22,298 bases of DNA, from assembly GCA_937901805.1 (NCBI GenBank), contig CALDJI010000041.1, forward strand, positions 1 through 22,298. The letters run 5' to 3'. The DNA is from an uncultured Clostridia bacterium. GTDB lineage: Bacteria > Bacillota > Clostridia > Oscillospirales > Ruminococcaceae. Below, piece after piece: positions 14,978-22,298 of the stretch; position 1 is the stretch's first letter; the number at the start of each line of letters is the position of its first letter. The position numbers and the translations under genes were made by a program. The notes below the pieces were generated by a model, which made no database searches, was not told where the DNA came from, and saw only the letters and a program-made list of their open reading frames with translations.

Positions 14978-15382
14978 TTAACGTTTGGGATTGACAATAT
15001 TTCTCCATTCAAGGTCCCCGCGTTCCAGACCATGGATGAGAACTTCCGCAGTTGCAATATTGGTTGCAACTGGAATATTATGGACATCGCATAGTCTCAG
15101 CAAATCCGCTTCTTTGGGTTCATGCGGTTTTACAGTGAGTGGATCGCGGAAAAAAAGAAGGAGGTCGATTTCATTGCACGCAATGCGGGCCATGATCTGC
15201 TGATCTCCCCCCTGGGAGCCTGCCAGGAATTTCTGGACAGACAGGCCCGTCGCTTCCCCCACAAGTTTTCCGGTCGTACCGGTTGCGCAGATGGTATGAT
15301 GGCTTAAAATTCCACAGTAAGCAATGCAGAATTGCACCATCAACTCCTTTTTGGTGTCGTGTGCGATCAGGGCAATGTTCAT
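14978..15382 (-). CDS. mgsA: Methylglyoxal synthase
   Basis: The enzyme converts dihydroxyacetone phosphate to methylglyoxal and phosphate, a glycolytic overflow bypass, in the cytosol. The 134-residue protein starts [12 protein letters not shown] and shows [14 protein letters not shown] with catalytic Asp60 (E. coli Asp71), FFRDPLT with Asp80 (Asp91), and His8 and His87 (His19 and His98). The residue at the E. coli Asp101 position is Lys90, followed by Glu91. I chose the ATG at 15382, which matches the B. subtilis-like start and has AAGGAG 11 bases upstream. A GTG four codons earlier lies only one base from that site. The gene is 30 bases after minD and is directly followed by the T-box leader. 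The family is sure; the active-site change is discussed as a finding. Confidence 0.95.
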   Translation of the reverse strand: MNIALIAHDTKKELMVQFCIAYCGILSHHTICATGTTGKLVGEATGLSVQKFLAGSQGGDQQIMARIACNEIDLLLFFRDPLTVKPHEPKEADLLRLCDVHNIPVATNIATAEVLIHGLERGDLEWRNIVNPKR

Positions 15383-15412
15383 GGTCTTTGACACTCCTTT
15401 TTGAACTGGTTT

Positions 15413-16144
15413 TCAGTGAAATGCAAGAGGGACGTGCTTTCCGGTCATCCTGGCCGCAATGCGGTCAAAGACAGCCCTTATTTCTGTTTGAGGCAGCGGT
15501 TTGCCAGCCGCCGCACACAGGGCATACTCCCGATTTTCTGGAATTACCCCAAGCAGCTGCGCTCCCACCATATCAATGACCTCGTCCAAATCACGCACCA
15601 TGGTCAGCGCACGGGGAGTGGGAGGAACGCGGTTAATAAGCAAACGGCTTGTCCCAATTGGTTCTTCCATCAGGGAAAGTACTTTCGCCCCATCCCGGAT
15701 ACAGATGGGATCCGGCGTCACACAGAGAATAACCCTGTCTGCAAGCGAAGAGAGGGAACGAAGCTTTCCCCCAATTCCAGCAGGCATATCGATTAAAATA
15801 TCCTGATAATAGCCAGAGAGACGGCGGCACAGTTCCATTAATCGAACCGCATCAATGTCTGTCCGCTCATTCTGCGATGCCGGAAGCAAAAAAAGGGAAA
15901 GGTTGTATTCACAGGGAACAATCGCCTTGGATACATCGCACCGGGACAGGAGGACATCGTTTAAATCAAAAACAATTTTGTCGCTAACCCCAAGCATAAT
16001 ATCCAAACTGCGCAGTCCGCAGTCCAATTCGATAATAAGCACCTTGCGGCCGGAACGGGCAAGGGCATCCCCCAGAAAACAGCAGACAGAAGATTTTCCA
16101 ACTCCGCCTTTTCCTGATGCAATGAGACTGATTTTCCCTTTCAT
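15413..16144 (-). CDS. minD: Septum site-determining ATPase MinD
   Basis: MinD is a membrane-bound ParA/MinD-type ATPase that normally recruits the division inhibitor MinC to keep FtsZ rings off the poles. The 243-residue protein carries the deviant Walker A GKGGVGKSS (11-19, signature Lys12), the ELDCGLRSLDIMLG segment (39-52), and ILIDMPAGIGG (116-126, the MinD switch II). A short amphipathic C-terminal helix (AVFDRIAARMTGK) resembles the membrane-targeting tail of clostridial MinD. The start at 16144 gives MKGKISLIAS; GAGG lies about 9 bases upstream. Twelve further in-frame codons are possible but overlap the promoter region. Neither minC nor minE is adjacent: mrdA is upstream after an AT-rich gap and mgsA is downstream. 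A separate promoter lies at 16204-16176. Confidence 0.92.
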   Translation of the reverse strand: MKGKISLIASGKGGVGKSSVCCFLGDALARSGRKVLIIELDCGLRSLDIMLGVSDKIVFDLNDVLLSRCDVSKAIVPCEYNLSLFLLPASQNERTDIDAVRLMELCRRLSGYYQDILIDMPAGIGGKLRSLSSLADRVILCVTPDPICIRDGAKVLSLMEEPIGTSRLLINRVPPTPRALTMVRDLDEVIDMVGAQLLGVIPENREYALCAAAGKPLPQTEIRAVFDRIAARMTGKHVPLAFH

Positions 16145-16175
16145 CCCTATTACCTCATATAATCTTTCACATATT

Positions 16176-16204
16176 ATCATATCATGTAAAATACACTAAG
16201 TAAA
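16176..16204 (-). promoter_or_regulatory. Promoter of minD-mgsA
   Basis: Minus-strand -35 box TTTACT (16204-16199) and -10 box TATGAT (16181-16176) have a 17-base spacer. Transcription would start near 16169, some 25 bases before the minD start. No terminator is seen from here to the T-box, so the hisS-aspS leader may belong to this transcript. Confidence 0.6.
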
Positions 16205-16407
16205 GTAGAAAAACTTTTCACGATTTGGTCATTTACGTGCAAAAACAAAGCGGCTAAAAATAAACCTAAATAAATTGAATAAAAATCAATTTTATAAATT
16301 GTAAAAAAAGTCAAATCCACTGTTTTATATCTATATTTGGAAAAATGTAAAACAGAAAATTCCGCTTTCTACTTTCCTCATCCATCTCCAGAAATATGAG
16401 AGTCCCA
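16205..16407. other. AT-rich gap between mrdA and minD
   Basis: This stretch is strikingly AT-rich compared with its neighbours and holds no credible gene. It contains overlapping AT inverted repeats: AAATTGA (16272-16278), TCAATTT (16286-16292) and AAATTG (16296-16301). There is no convincing GC-rich terminator for mrdA. minC often occupies this place in Clostridia; I see no remnant of it. Confidence 0.5.
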
Positions 16408-18474
16408 TTACTGCTGGGGAGAAGAGGAACTGCCTGTCCCATTGGTTTCGTCCGGATAAAAATAAGCGCTGAAAATATCTCGGCATAGGGGAGCAGCATA
16501 ATAACCGCTTCCACCCTGTTCTATACAGATTGCAACAGCGATTTCCGGATCCTCATAGGGACCGAAAGCCACATAGGCAATATTATCGGATTTGGTTCCC
16601 ACATTCTCCGGCGTACCGGTCTTTGAGGCAATCTTGATTGGATAATTTGCAAAGATATACCGGGAAGTACCTGTCAGAGAAGACGCAAGCATGCCGTCCC
16701 GGACAGCCTGGAATTTTTCCTCTTCCGTTTCTATGGTGTCCATGACCACCGGCGTATCACTTTGAATGGTCTGCTGCATGTCATAACTCTGAATGGATTT
16801 AATCAGGTGGGATTGATAACGTGTCCCCCCGTTGGCAATAGTAGAAACGGCTGTCACCATCTGTAACGGCGTAGCCTGAGTATCCAGCTGTCCAATCGCG
16901 GCCTGCATGGTATTACCTTCCTGCCAAAGCTCGATATCCGGATTCTGTTCATGGAGCTGCTCGCGGTATTCCGGACTGGAAAGGACGCCGCTGGCTTCTC
17001 CAATCTCCACACCGGTTTTTCCGCCGAATCCTAATTTACGGACATATTCATTGAGTTTATCAATTCCCAGTCTGCGCCCTACATCATAAAAATAGATGTT
17101 GCAGGAAACCTCCAGGGCATGGACGATATCGGTTGCTCCATGTACACCCATGCAGGTTGGCTGATAATCCGAATAATAAGTATAACGGCCCGTACAGTTG
17201 ACTGTATCCGATACTCCCAGAATGTCGGCGGCCAATGCGCTCAGCCCCACGCTGGGTTTAAATGTGGAACCTGGACGGTACTGACCATAAAAAGCACGGT
17301 TAAGCAAAGGATTATTCTCTGCTTGCAGAAGAGAGGCATAATCCGTTTTATACTGGCTCATGGTATAGGAGGGATAGGAGGCAGACGCCAAGATTTCCCC
17401 TGTTTTTACGTTAATCACAATGGCTGCGCCGCCCTTGACGTCACCGCCGTCTCCATATGCACGTTTTTTCAAAGTATTCTCAATAAAGTCTTTCAGCAGA
17501 TTCTGAACTTTTATTTGCAGATTCTTGTCAAGGGTTAGTCTGACAGTATTTCCTGAAACAGCTGACTGTTCCTCCGTGGAGATGACATTGCCATCTGAAT
17601 CCAGATGGATAATCCGTTTTCCGTCCGTCCCGCGCAGATTTTCCTCTGCGGCGCGTTCAATTCCAGAACGACCGACAGAATCGTTCATGGCATACCCCTT
17701 GGAGCGCAAATCCGTATAGCCGCTGCTGGGAGCTTCTTCTCCCTCTTCCAGCGGATAATATTCCTCAGCAAAAATCGGGGAGACGGTTCCCAAAATATGC
17801 GGCGCAAAGTCGTCCAGCTCATACTGGCGGTACGGGGTTTCTACCGCATCTACGCCGGGATACTGGATTGCGTTTTCCTGAATTTTTGTTGCAATTTCAA
17901 AGGAGACATCCTCCGCAAATACAAAGGGGATGGAAATGGAGAAGTCCATTTTTTCCATTTCATACCGGACGCCGGCTATCTTCCGGGTATCGTCGGGAGA
18001 ATAACCGATAATGTCGTATTCCTCAATCAAAGCGTCCATCACATTCTGTTCTGTGGCATAGAGGTTTAATCCCAGATCCTCTTTTAAGCTGTCCACTGCT
18101 GAAGAGCGCTCTGCATCAAAAGTATAGGGGGAAGTTTTTCCCATAGGAAGGCTTTCATTATACTCCTGCCCTTCTTCTTCCATCAGATTGATCAGGGAAA
18201 GGATGACGTCATTTTGTTTTTCCGTATCCAGATATACTTTGTCCAACTGGATATTAAACCCCACCCGGTTGGAGACCAGAGGTTCCCCATTGCGATCGAC
18301 AATTTCCCCACGCGGAGCCTTCAGCGCCACTGTACGGGTATATCCCTGAGTGGCCTGTGCTTTATACTCATCCCCGTTGACAATCTGATAATCTGTCAGG
18401 CGGAATACAAAAAATCCACAAAAAACAACAAATGCCAGTGCTAGGGCAATAATCCGGATTTTTTCTTTTTTCAT
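16408..18474 (-). CDS. mrdA: Penicillin-binding protein 2 (peptidoglycan transpeptidase)
   Basis: This class B PBP cross-links lateral-wall peptidoglycan as part of the rod complex. The 688-residue protein has one N-terminal membrane helix (8-25), the PBP dimerisation segment APRGEIVDRNGEPLVSN (53-69), and a transpeptidase domain from about 310. The domain shows the active-site STFK (Ser403, Lys406), SCN (457-459) and KTGT (618-621). The C-terminal tail is rich in Ser and Gln. The start at 18474 is supported by AAAGGAGA 8 bases upstream; the in-frame extension to 18525 overlaps the mreD end and lacks such a site. It follows mreD by 54 bases, the classical mreBCD-mrdA order. The partner rodA is not in this window. 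Assignment rests on context plus the three PBP motifs and is confident. Confidence 0.94.
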   Translation of the reverse strand: MKKEKIRIIALALAFVVFCGFFVFRLTDYQIVNGDEYKAQATQGYTRTVALKAPRGEIVDRNGEPLVSNRVGFNIQLDKVYLDTEKQNDVILSLINLMEEEGQEYNESLPMGKTSPYTFDAERSSAVDSLKEDLGLNLYATEQNVMDALIEEYDIIGYSPDDTRKIAGVRYEMEKMDFSISIPFVFAEDVSFEIATKIQENAIQYPGVDAVETPYRQYELDDFAPHILGTVSPIFAEEYYPLEEGEEAPSSGYTDLRSKGYAMNDSVGRSGIERAAEENLRGTDGKRIIHLDSDGNVISTEEQSAVSGNTVRLTLDKNLQIKVQNLLKDFIENTLKKRAYGDGGDVKGGAAIVINVKTGEILASASYPSYTMSQYKTDYASLLQAENNPLLNRAFYGQYRPGSTFKPSVGLSALAADILGVSDTVNCTGRYTYYSDYQPTCMGVHGATDIVHALEVSCNIYFYDVGRRLGIDKLNEYVRKLGFGGKTGVEIGEASGVLSSPEYREQLHEQNPDIELWQEGNTMQAAIGQLDTQATPLQMVTAVSTIANGGTRYQSHLIKSIQSYDMQQTIQSDTPVVMDTIETEEEKFQAVRDGMLASSLTGTSRYIFANYPIKIASKTGTPENVGTKSDNIAYVAFGPYEDPEIAVAICIEQGGSGYYAAPLCRDIFSAYFYPDETNGTGSSSSPQQ

Positions 18475-18528
18475 TGCTTGTTCTCCTTTCAACGCGGGTT
18501 TGGAGTCTACAGAATACAAAAACAAATT

Positions 18529-19068
18529 CTATAATAATGTATTTGGTTCTTCCGGATGTAAAATCATTTGGAATTTCTGATAAACAAAACGAATTAAAAG
18601 GAAGATCAGGGGAGAAAGAACAACAGAATATAGGGCGGACGGCAATAGTTTTGTCAGCAAGAACAGCCAGCTGTCTGGCTGATTCCAGATAAGATACGTA
18701 AACAGAAAATTGATCAACGTCTGTCCCAAGGCGGCTCCGGAACACAGCAGCAACGCTGTCCCCAGCGTACAGCGTAAAAAATGCGTAGTGAGCAAACCAA
18801 TCCCAACCCCGAAAACCAAAAACAGGATCGCATTGGATCCCGTCAATCCGCCGCTTCCGAAATCCCAGAACAGACCGCATACCATTGCCAGAATCGCCCC
18901 TGCAAATTCCCCTTCATACATGCTGAACAAAACAGCGGCACTGAGCAGGAAAGAAGGGCGAATCCCCGCAATCTGCATCATACCAGGAGTATTCTGCATA
19001 ATGAAAAACGCCAGGATGATCACTGCATAAATCAGATATTTTAAAAAAACAGCTTTTTTTTGATTCAA
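18529..19068 (-). CDS. mreD: Rod shape-determining protein MreD
   Basis: MreD is an integral membrane component of the elongasome that links MreC to PBP2 and the MreB filaments. The 179-residue protein is almost entirely hydrophobic, with about five or six helices. It contains the MreD-like features ALYSVVLSPLIFLLIRFVYQ near the C-terminus and SMYEGEFAGAILAMVCGLFWD at about 49-69. The start codon is TTG at 19068 (MNQKKAVFLKYL), chosen because AGGAGG lies 6 bases upstream. Position between mreC and mrdA supports the call, since sequence conservation in this family is low. A strong terminator hairpin lies between mreC and this gene, so its expression should be lower than that of mreBC or driven by read-through. 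Confidence 0.88.
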   Translation of the reverse strand: MNQKKAVFLKYLIYAVIILAFFIMQNTPGMMQIAGIRPSFLLSAAVLFSMYEGEFAGAILAMVCGLFWDFGSGGLTGSNAILFLVFGVGIGLLTTHFLRCTLGTALLLCSGAALGQTLINFLFTYLIWNQPDSWLFLLTKLLPSALYSVVLSPLIFLLIRFVYQKFQMILHPEEPNTLL

Positions 19069-19103
19069 GGAAATCCTCCTCTCAAAACACCTGCCCCGAT
19101 AAG

Positions 19104-19131
19104 AAAAAAAGCCGCCACATCAGATGGCGGC
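19104..19131 (-). terminator. Intrinsic terminator between mreC and mreD
   Basis: On the minus strand the stem GCCGCCA/TGGCGGC (19131-19125 with 19117-19111) has a 7-nt loop and is followed at once by seven T residues (19110-19104). It lies 19 bases after the mreC stop and 36 bases before the mreD start, inside what is usually one operon. Confidence 0.85.
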
Positions 19132-19149
19132 CTCTCATGACGCTTTCCC

Positions 19150-20085
19150 TTATTCTGCAGAATTCACAGCACTGTTGTGCAGGGTGCTTCCTCCCTGCTG
19201 CGGAACCTGTGGGGAAGAAGGGGTGTTTTTTTCCGACTCTAACCCAACGCCCTGATACAGGAAAGAGGTGACTACATAAACTTCCTGAACGGAAGCAATT
19301 TCTGTTACCGGAGTAATCACCGCATATTTTGACAAACCCGTGGGATCCAGACCTATTTCTGCAATTTGTCCGACAATTAGCCCCTGCGGATAGCCCCCGC
19401 CGGTTCCCGATGTAATCAGGAGATCTCCCTCCTGCATCTGGCTGTCGCGGGAAATATAGGAAAGCCGGCACTGTCCTTTTTGGGAAAGCTCCAGCGTCCC
19501 CTGGACTGTTCCGGTATCCCTGGTTCTGGAATTGACCACACCTACATTGGTCGATGTGCTTAAAACCGTGGAGACGCGGGAATAAGTAGGGCCGACTTCC
19601 GATACATAACCGATTAACCCAGCTGAGGTTATCACCGGATCCTGTACCGCCACCCCTTGTAGGGAGCCCTTGTCAATCAGAAAGGAGTTATACGAGGCAT
19701 TGGGATCCCTACTGGTCACAAATGCGGGAACCAGTTCAAAATCATCATTCTGTTCCTTGATACTCAGAGCCTCTTTGTACTGCTCATTTTCCCGCTGTAT
19801 CTCCTGATAATCCACCATTTGCTTTTTCAGTTCATCAATCTGACGCTGCAGTTCCTCATTTTTCTGCGCAGTCTGGCTGGCGCTCATGATATTGGACAAA
19901 AAGCCGGACACAGAGGAAGAAATCTGGGAGGAAAGCGACTGGATCGGCGTCACAACAAAGGATAGAATGGACGAGGTAATGGAAGTTGCTCCGCCTGTTG
20001 AAACCTGATACACCATAAAACCGCCCAGTACCAGTACAATGGCCAGCAGAATTTTAAATTTTATGCTTTTGAAAAATTCGCGCAC
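19150..20085 (-). CDS. mreC: Rod shape-determining protein MreC
   Basis: MreC is the extracellular scaffold of the elongasome that activates PBP2. The 311-residue protein has a short basic N-terminus, one membrane helix (about 11-28), a coiled coil (about 67-110, AQKNEELQRQIDELKKQMVD), and the double beta-barrel domain (about 115-275). The last shows motifs such as NASYNSFLIDKGSLQGV, GLIGYVSEV and GDLLITSGTGGGYPQGLIVG. The C-terminal 35 residues are a low-complexity Ser/Pro/Gln tail. The start is GTG at 20085, with GGGAGGAG 7 bases upstream. It follows mreB by 65 bases. Family and role are well supported; its expression relative to mreD is affected by the terminator just downstream. Confidence 0.95.
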   Translation of the reverse strand: MREFFKSIKFKILLAIVLVLGGFMVYQVSTGGATSITSSILSFVVTPIQSLSSQISSSVSGFLSNIMSASQTAQKNEELQRQIDELKKQMVDYQEIQRENEQYKEALSIKEQNDDFELVPAFVTSRDPNASYNSFLIDKGSLQGVAVQDPVITSAGLIGYVSEVGPTYSRVSTVLSTSTNVGVVNSRTRDTGTVQGTLELSQKGQCRLSYISRDSQMQEGDLLITSGTGGGYPQGLIVGQIAEIGLDPTGLSKYAVITPVTEIASVQEVYVVTSFLYQGVGLESEKNTPSSPQVPQQGGSTLHNSAVNSAE

Positions 20086-20150
20086 CGCTGTACTCCTCCC
20101 ATGCTGTCATTGGAAAACAGGGCAGAATTTTCTCTGCCCCGCCCACTCGT

Positions 20151-21158
20151 TTAATCTTCGTCAGACAGGACTTCCTTGAGGCGGTCAATGTCTTCAAGAA
20201 CCTTGCCGGTTCCAACTGCAACGCAGTCGAGCGGATTTTCCGCCACATTGACCGGCATGCCGGTCTCTTTAGAAATCAGGCTGTCCAGACCGCGCAATAG
20301 GGCTCCACCGCCGGAGAGAGTGATCCCGTGGTCAATAATGTCCGCCGCCAGCTGAGGCGGAGTGCGCTCCAGGGTCACGCGGATGGCTTCCAAAACGGAA
20401 GCGAGGGAATCCTGCAATGCCTCGCGGATTTCCTCCGATGTGATGGTGATGTTTTTGGGGAGTCCGTCGATCAGGTTACGCCCTTTGATTTCCATCGTAT
20501 CCTCACCCTCATAAGGATATGCGGAACCGATAGCAATCTTGATATCCTCTGCGGTGCGTTCACCGATCAAAAGGCTGTATTTCTTTTTAATATACTGAAT
20601 AATAGAAACGTCAAAAGCATCGCCGCCGACGCGCACGCTTCTGGAAACAACAATCCCGCCAAGGGAAATCACGGCAACTTCGCTGGTACCGCCGCCGATA
20701 TCAACAATCATGCTTCCGGTTGCCTCTGCGACTGGAAGGCCTGCGCCAATAGCCGCAGCCATCGGTTCCTCAATAATGGAAACCTGACGGGCGCCTGCTT
20801 TAAAGGCCGCCTCTTTCACAGCGCGCTTTTCCACTTCCGTAACACCGGAGGGAATACAAATGATTACGCGCGGACGGGCAAACAGGCTGTTATTAAATAC
20901 TTTTTTGATAAAAATCTGGAGCATACTTGCCGTAATATCAAAATCTGCAATTACGCCGCCTTTGAGCGGACGGACAGCGACAATAGAACCCGGCGTACGT
21001 CCGATAACCTCCTTTGCCTCGCTTCCGACAAAACGGACGGCATCATGACGGGTATCCACCGCAACAACGGATGGCTCCCTCATAATGATGCCTTTTCCCT
21101 TCATAAAGACCAGAGTGTTTGCTGTACCAAGATCGATACCGATATCGCGAGAAAACAT
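20151..21158 (-). CDS. mreB: Rod shape-determining actin homologue MreB
   Basis: MreB polymerises at the inner membrane face and directs lateral wall synthesis. The 335-residue protein has the actin-fold motifs in order: phosphate 1 [10 protein letters not shown] (7-16), the catalytic Glu130 in [14 protein letters not shown], phosphate 2 [12 protein letters not shown] (153-164), and the adenosine motif [10 protein letters not shown] (281-290). Length matches the family. The N-terminal [20 protein letters not shown] fits MreB, and the mreC-mreD context distinguishes it from Mbl or MreBH paralogues. The ATG at 21158 has AAGGGG 8 bases upstream. A -10 box lies at 21282-21277, and the leader of about 110 nt contains an 8-bp inverted repeat. 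It is the first gene of the mre cluster, separated from maf by about 200 bases. Confidence 0.97.
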   Translation of the reverse strand: MFSRDIGIDLGTANTLVFMKGKGIIMREPSVVAVDTRHDAVRFVGSEAKEVIGRTPGSIVAVRPLKGGVIADFDITASMLQIFIKKVFNNSLFARPRVIICIPSGVTEVEKRAVKEAAFKAGARQVSIIEEPMAAAIGAGLPVAEATGSMIVDIGGGTSEVAVISLGGIVVSRSVRVGGDAFDVSIIQYIKKKYSLLIGERTAEDIKIAIGSAYPYEGEDTMEIKGRNLIDGLPKNITITSEEIREALQDSLASVLEAIRVTLERTPPQLAADIIDHGITLSGGGALLRGLDSLISKETGMPVNVAENPLDCVAVGTGKVLEDIDRLKEVLSDED

Positions 21159-21200
21159 GTTTTTTCCCCTTTCCTTTTTGACAATACGGTGTATTTTTCA

Positions 21201-21229
21201 ATTTGCCGAAATCAAGCCGCCCGGCAAAT
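21201..21229 (-). other. Inverted repeat in the mreB leader
   Basis: ATTTGCCG (21201-21208) and CGGCAAAT (21222-21229) are perfect 8-base arms around a 13-base loop, some 45 bases before the mreB start. No T-run follows on the transcribed strand, so it is not a terminator. It may be an mRNA leader hairpin or an operator. Confidence 0.35.
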
Positions 21230-21276
21230 ACCTGTGTTCCTGATTTCTATAAGAAAATACAAAAAGTCATGCTCCT

Positions 21277-21282
21277 ATTATA
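21277..21282 (-). promoter_or_regulatory. Probable -10 box of mreB
   Basis: A perfect TATAAT (21282-21277, minus strand) lies about 119 bases before the mreB start codon. No good -35 hexamer is found at 16-18 bases (TGTGAT at best), so the promoter may be activator-dependent or weak. It is the only convincing -10 between maf and mreB. Confidence 0.5.
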
Positions 21283-21307
21283 CTCGATTGGCAAGTAAAA
21301 TCACAGC

Positions 21308-21338
21308 AAAAAAATTGTAAATTTTCCCGATAAAATTT
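21308..21338 (-). terminator. Weak terminator after maf
   Basis: On the minus strand an all-AT stem AAATTTT/AAAATTT (21338-21332 with 21325-21319) is followed after four bases by seven T residues (21314-21308). The stem is weak, so only partial termination of the dut-maf transcript before mreB is expected. Confidence 0.35.
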
Positions 21339-21360
21339 GCAGGGATTTCATACAAAACTC

Positions 21361-21924
21361 TCAAAGAAGGCAAAGAGTTTTCAGCTGTTCTCCCAATTCC
21401 GCTACCGGTAAGCCCATGACATTGTAATAACACCCGTTGATTTGTTTCACCAGTGTGCAACCATATCCCTGGATTCCATAGGCTCCTGCTTTATCAAACG
21501 GTTCGCCTGTGGCAAGATAGGCGGAAATCTGCTCCTGTGTCAGGGATACAAAGGTCACAGAAGTGCACACATGAAAAGTATGAACCAGATTTTGGAAGAT
21601 AATACATACCCCTGTATAAACATGATGTGTTTTTCCGGAAAGCAGGGACAGCATTCTTCCGGCGTCGTCCTCATCCGCCGGTTTACCCAGAATTTCACCA
21701 TCCAGCTCCACTACCGTATCACAACCGATGATAACCGCCTGCGGATATTTTTTTGCACAGGCTTCCGCCTTGCGCCTACTCAGCAGCTCGACTGCCTGAT
21801 CCGCCCTGATTCCCTCAGGGAGATTCTCATCGCTGTCCGTAGGGGACACTGTAAATTCTTTAATTAAATAACTGAGCAATTCCCTTCTGCGCGGCGAGGC
21901 AGAGGCGAGAACAAATTCCGGCAT
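21361..21924 (-). CDS. maf: Maf family nucleoside triphosphate pyrophosphatase
   Basis: Maf proteins hydrolyse dTTP, UTP and modified or non-canonical nucleotides to monophosphates, and have been linked to septum inhibition. The 187-residue protein shows the family signature SASPRRRELL (8-17), the catalytic Asp69 in GCDTVVELDGEILGKP (67-82), the KTHHVYTGV segment (98-106), and DKAGAYGIQGYG (144-155). The ATG at 21924 has GAGAGGG 5 bases upstream; that site overlaps the dut stop codon, with 9 bases between the two genes. Maf directly upstream of mreB is a common arrangement in Firmicutes. The dTTP/UTP specificity is typical of the Arg-containing SxSPRR type but is inference here. Confidence 0.95.
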   Translation of the reverse strand: MPEFVLASASPRRRELLSYLIKEFTVSPTDSDENLPEGIRADQAVELLSRRKAEACAKKYPQAVIIGCDTVVELDGEILGKPADEDDAGRMLSLLSGKTHHVYTGVCIIFQNLVHTFHVCTSVTFVSLTQEQISAYLATGEPFDKAGAYGIQGYGCTLVKQINGCYYNVMGLPVAELGEQLKTLCLL

Positions 21925-21933
21925 AAAACCCTC

Positions 21934-22298
21934 TCACTTTCTTCCCGAAGAGCCAAACCCGCCGGCTCCCCGCTGTGTTTCATCCAATGCGGAGACTTCC
22001 TCCAATTCATAGGGAATAACTGGATGCAGTACCAGCTGCGCAATCCTCTCGCCCGGCTCGATCGTATAATCCTGCATGGAGAGGTTGACAACCGGAACTT
22101 TCAGTTCCCCCCGGTAATCGCTGTCCACCACGCCGACTCCATTTGCCATAGTAACCCCATGCCTAGAGGAAAGGCCGCTCCTTGCATAGACAAACGCGCC
22201 GATTTCATTGCTTTGCAGGGCAATCGCCACCCCGGTTGGAATCAGCGCCCGTTCTCCCGCTTTCAGGACAAAAGGGGAGGGCAGATCCGCATATAAAT
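21934..22298 (-). CDS. dut: dUTP diphosphatase, partial (N-terminus outside window)
   Basis: The enzyme hydrolyses dUTP to dUMP and pyrophosphate, keeping uracil out of DNA and feeding dTMP synthesis. The 121 C-terminal codons are present and the frame is open through the window end. Visible family motifs are PTGVAIAL, motif II ARSGLSSRHG, motif III GVGVVDSDYRGELKVPV with the catalytic Asp, motif IV ERIAQLVLHPV, and the mobile C-terminal arm RGAGGFGSSG (motif V; Ala in place of the usual Ser). Motif I is beyond the edge. Only a short N-terminal part, about 25 residues, should be missing from a usual length near 145. It is co-oriented with maf with a 9-base gap and probably co-transcribed. The two together form a nucleotide-sanitising pair. 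Confidence 0.93.
   Translation of the reverse strand, partial: LYADLPSPFVLKAGERALIPTGVAIALQSNEIGAFVYARSGLSSRHGVTMANGVGVVDSDYRGELKVPVVNLSMQDYTIEPGERIAQLVLHPVIPYELEEVSALDETQRGAGGFGSSGRK

Noticed and set aside
14603..14994. Open frames within the hisS leader on both strands
   Set aside because: They lie across the T-box stems and terminator, whose conserved RNA elements explain the sequence.
16272..16301. AT-rich alternating repeats as a mobile element end or origin
   Set aside because: Arms are 6-7 bases of pure AT and are expected in such composition; no transposase, target duplication or DnaA-box cluster is present.

Overview
The window looks like a chromosomal housekeeping region of a low-to-mid GC Gram-positive anaerobe, most likely a Clostridia member (Oscillospiraceae/Ruminococcaceae-like). 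The basis is strong AGGAGG-type ribosome binding sites, frequent TTG/GTG starts, sigma-A promoters, a T-box leader in front of hisS-aspS, and the order dut-maf-mreBCD-mrdA-minD-mgsA. I see no phage, insertion sequence, CRISPR array, tRNA or rRNA gene. The taxonomic call is inference.

Left part (1-3.7 kb, minus strand): a MATE efflux gene cut by the window start, an IMP dehydrogenase (guaB) with a textbook promoter and terminator, and a small four-helix membrane protein of unknown function. The IMP dehydrogenase is an unusual type that, from memory, aligns position for position with the enzyme of the protist Tritrichomonas foetus.

Middle part (3.7-11.3 kb): a plus-strand MarR-ABC-ABC multidrug cassette, with a palindromic operator candidate at the marR promoter. 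The two ABC halves carry complementary degenerate ATP-site motifs, as expected of an asymmetric heterodimeric exporter. Converging on it is a small lipoprotein gene. Next comes a minus-strand pair made of a DRTGG-domain protein and a FabG-like reductase, then a 730-base gene-poor stretch. That stretch holds the pair's promoter and roughly 317-nt leader, a candidate small RNA ending in a perfect 21-bp hairpin, and the promoter of an ADP-ribose pyrophosphatase-like Nudix gene with a 14-bp palindrome.

Right part (11.4-22.3 kb, all minus strand): read in the direction of transcription it is dut (cut by the window end), maf, mreB, mreC, a strong intrinsic terminator, mreD, mrdA (PBP2), an AT-rich gap where minC is often found, minD with its own promoter, mgsA, an Asp-type T-box leader, hisS and aspS. 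The genes combine nucleotide sanitation, rod-shape and lateral wall synthesis, division-site placement, methylglyoxal production and a tRNA-charging operon controlled by uncharged tRNA.

I found no clearly new multi-gene system. The best leads are the T. foetus-like IMPDH, the possible small RNA near 10.5 kb, the DRTGG-SDR pair with its long leader, the terminator inside the mre operon, the minD without minC or minE, and the Asp-reading T-box with an extra palindrome-bearing leader.
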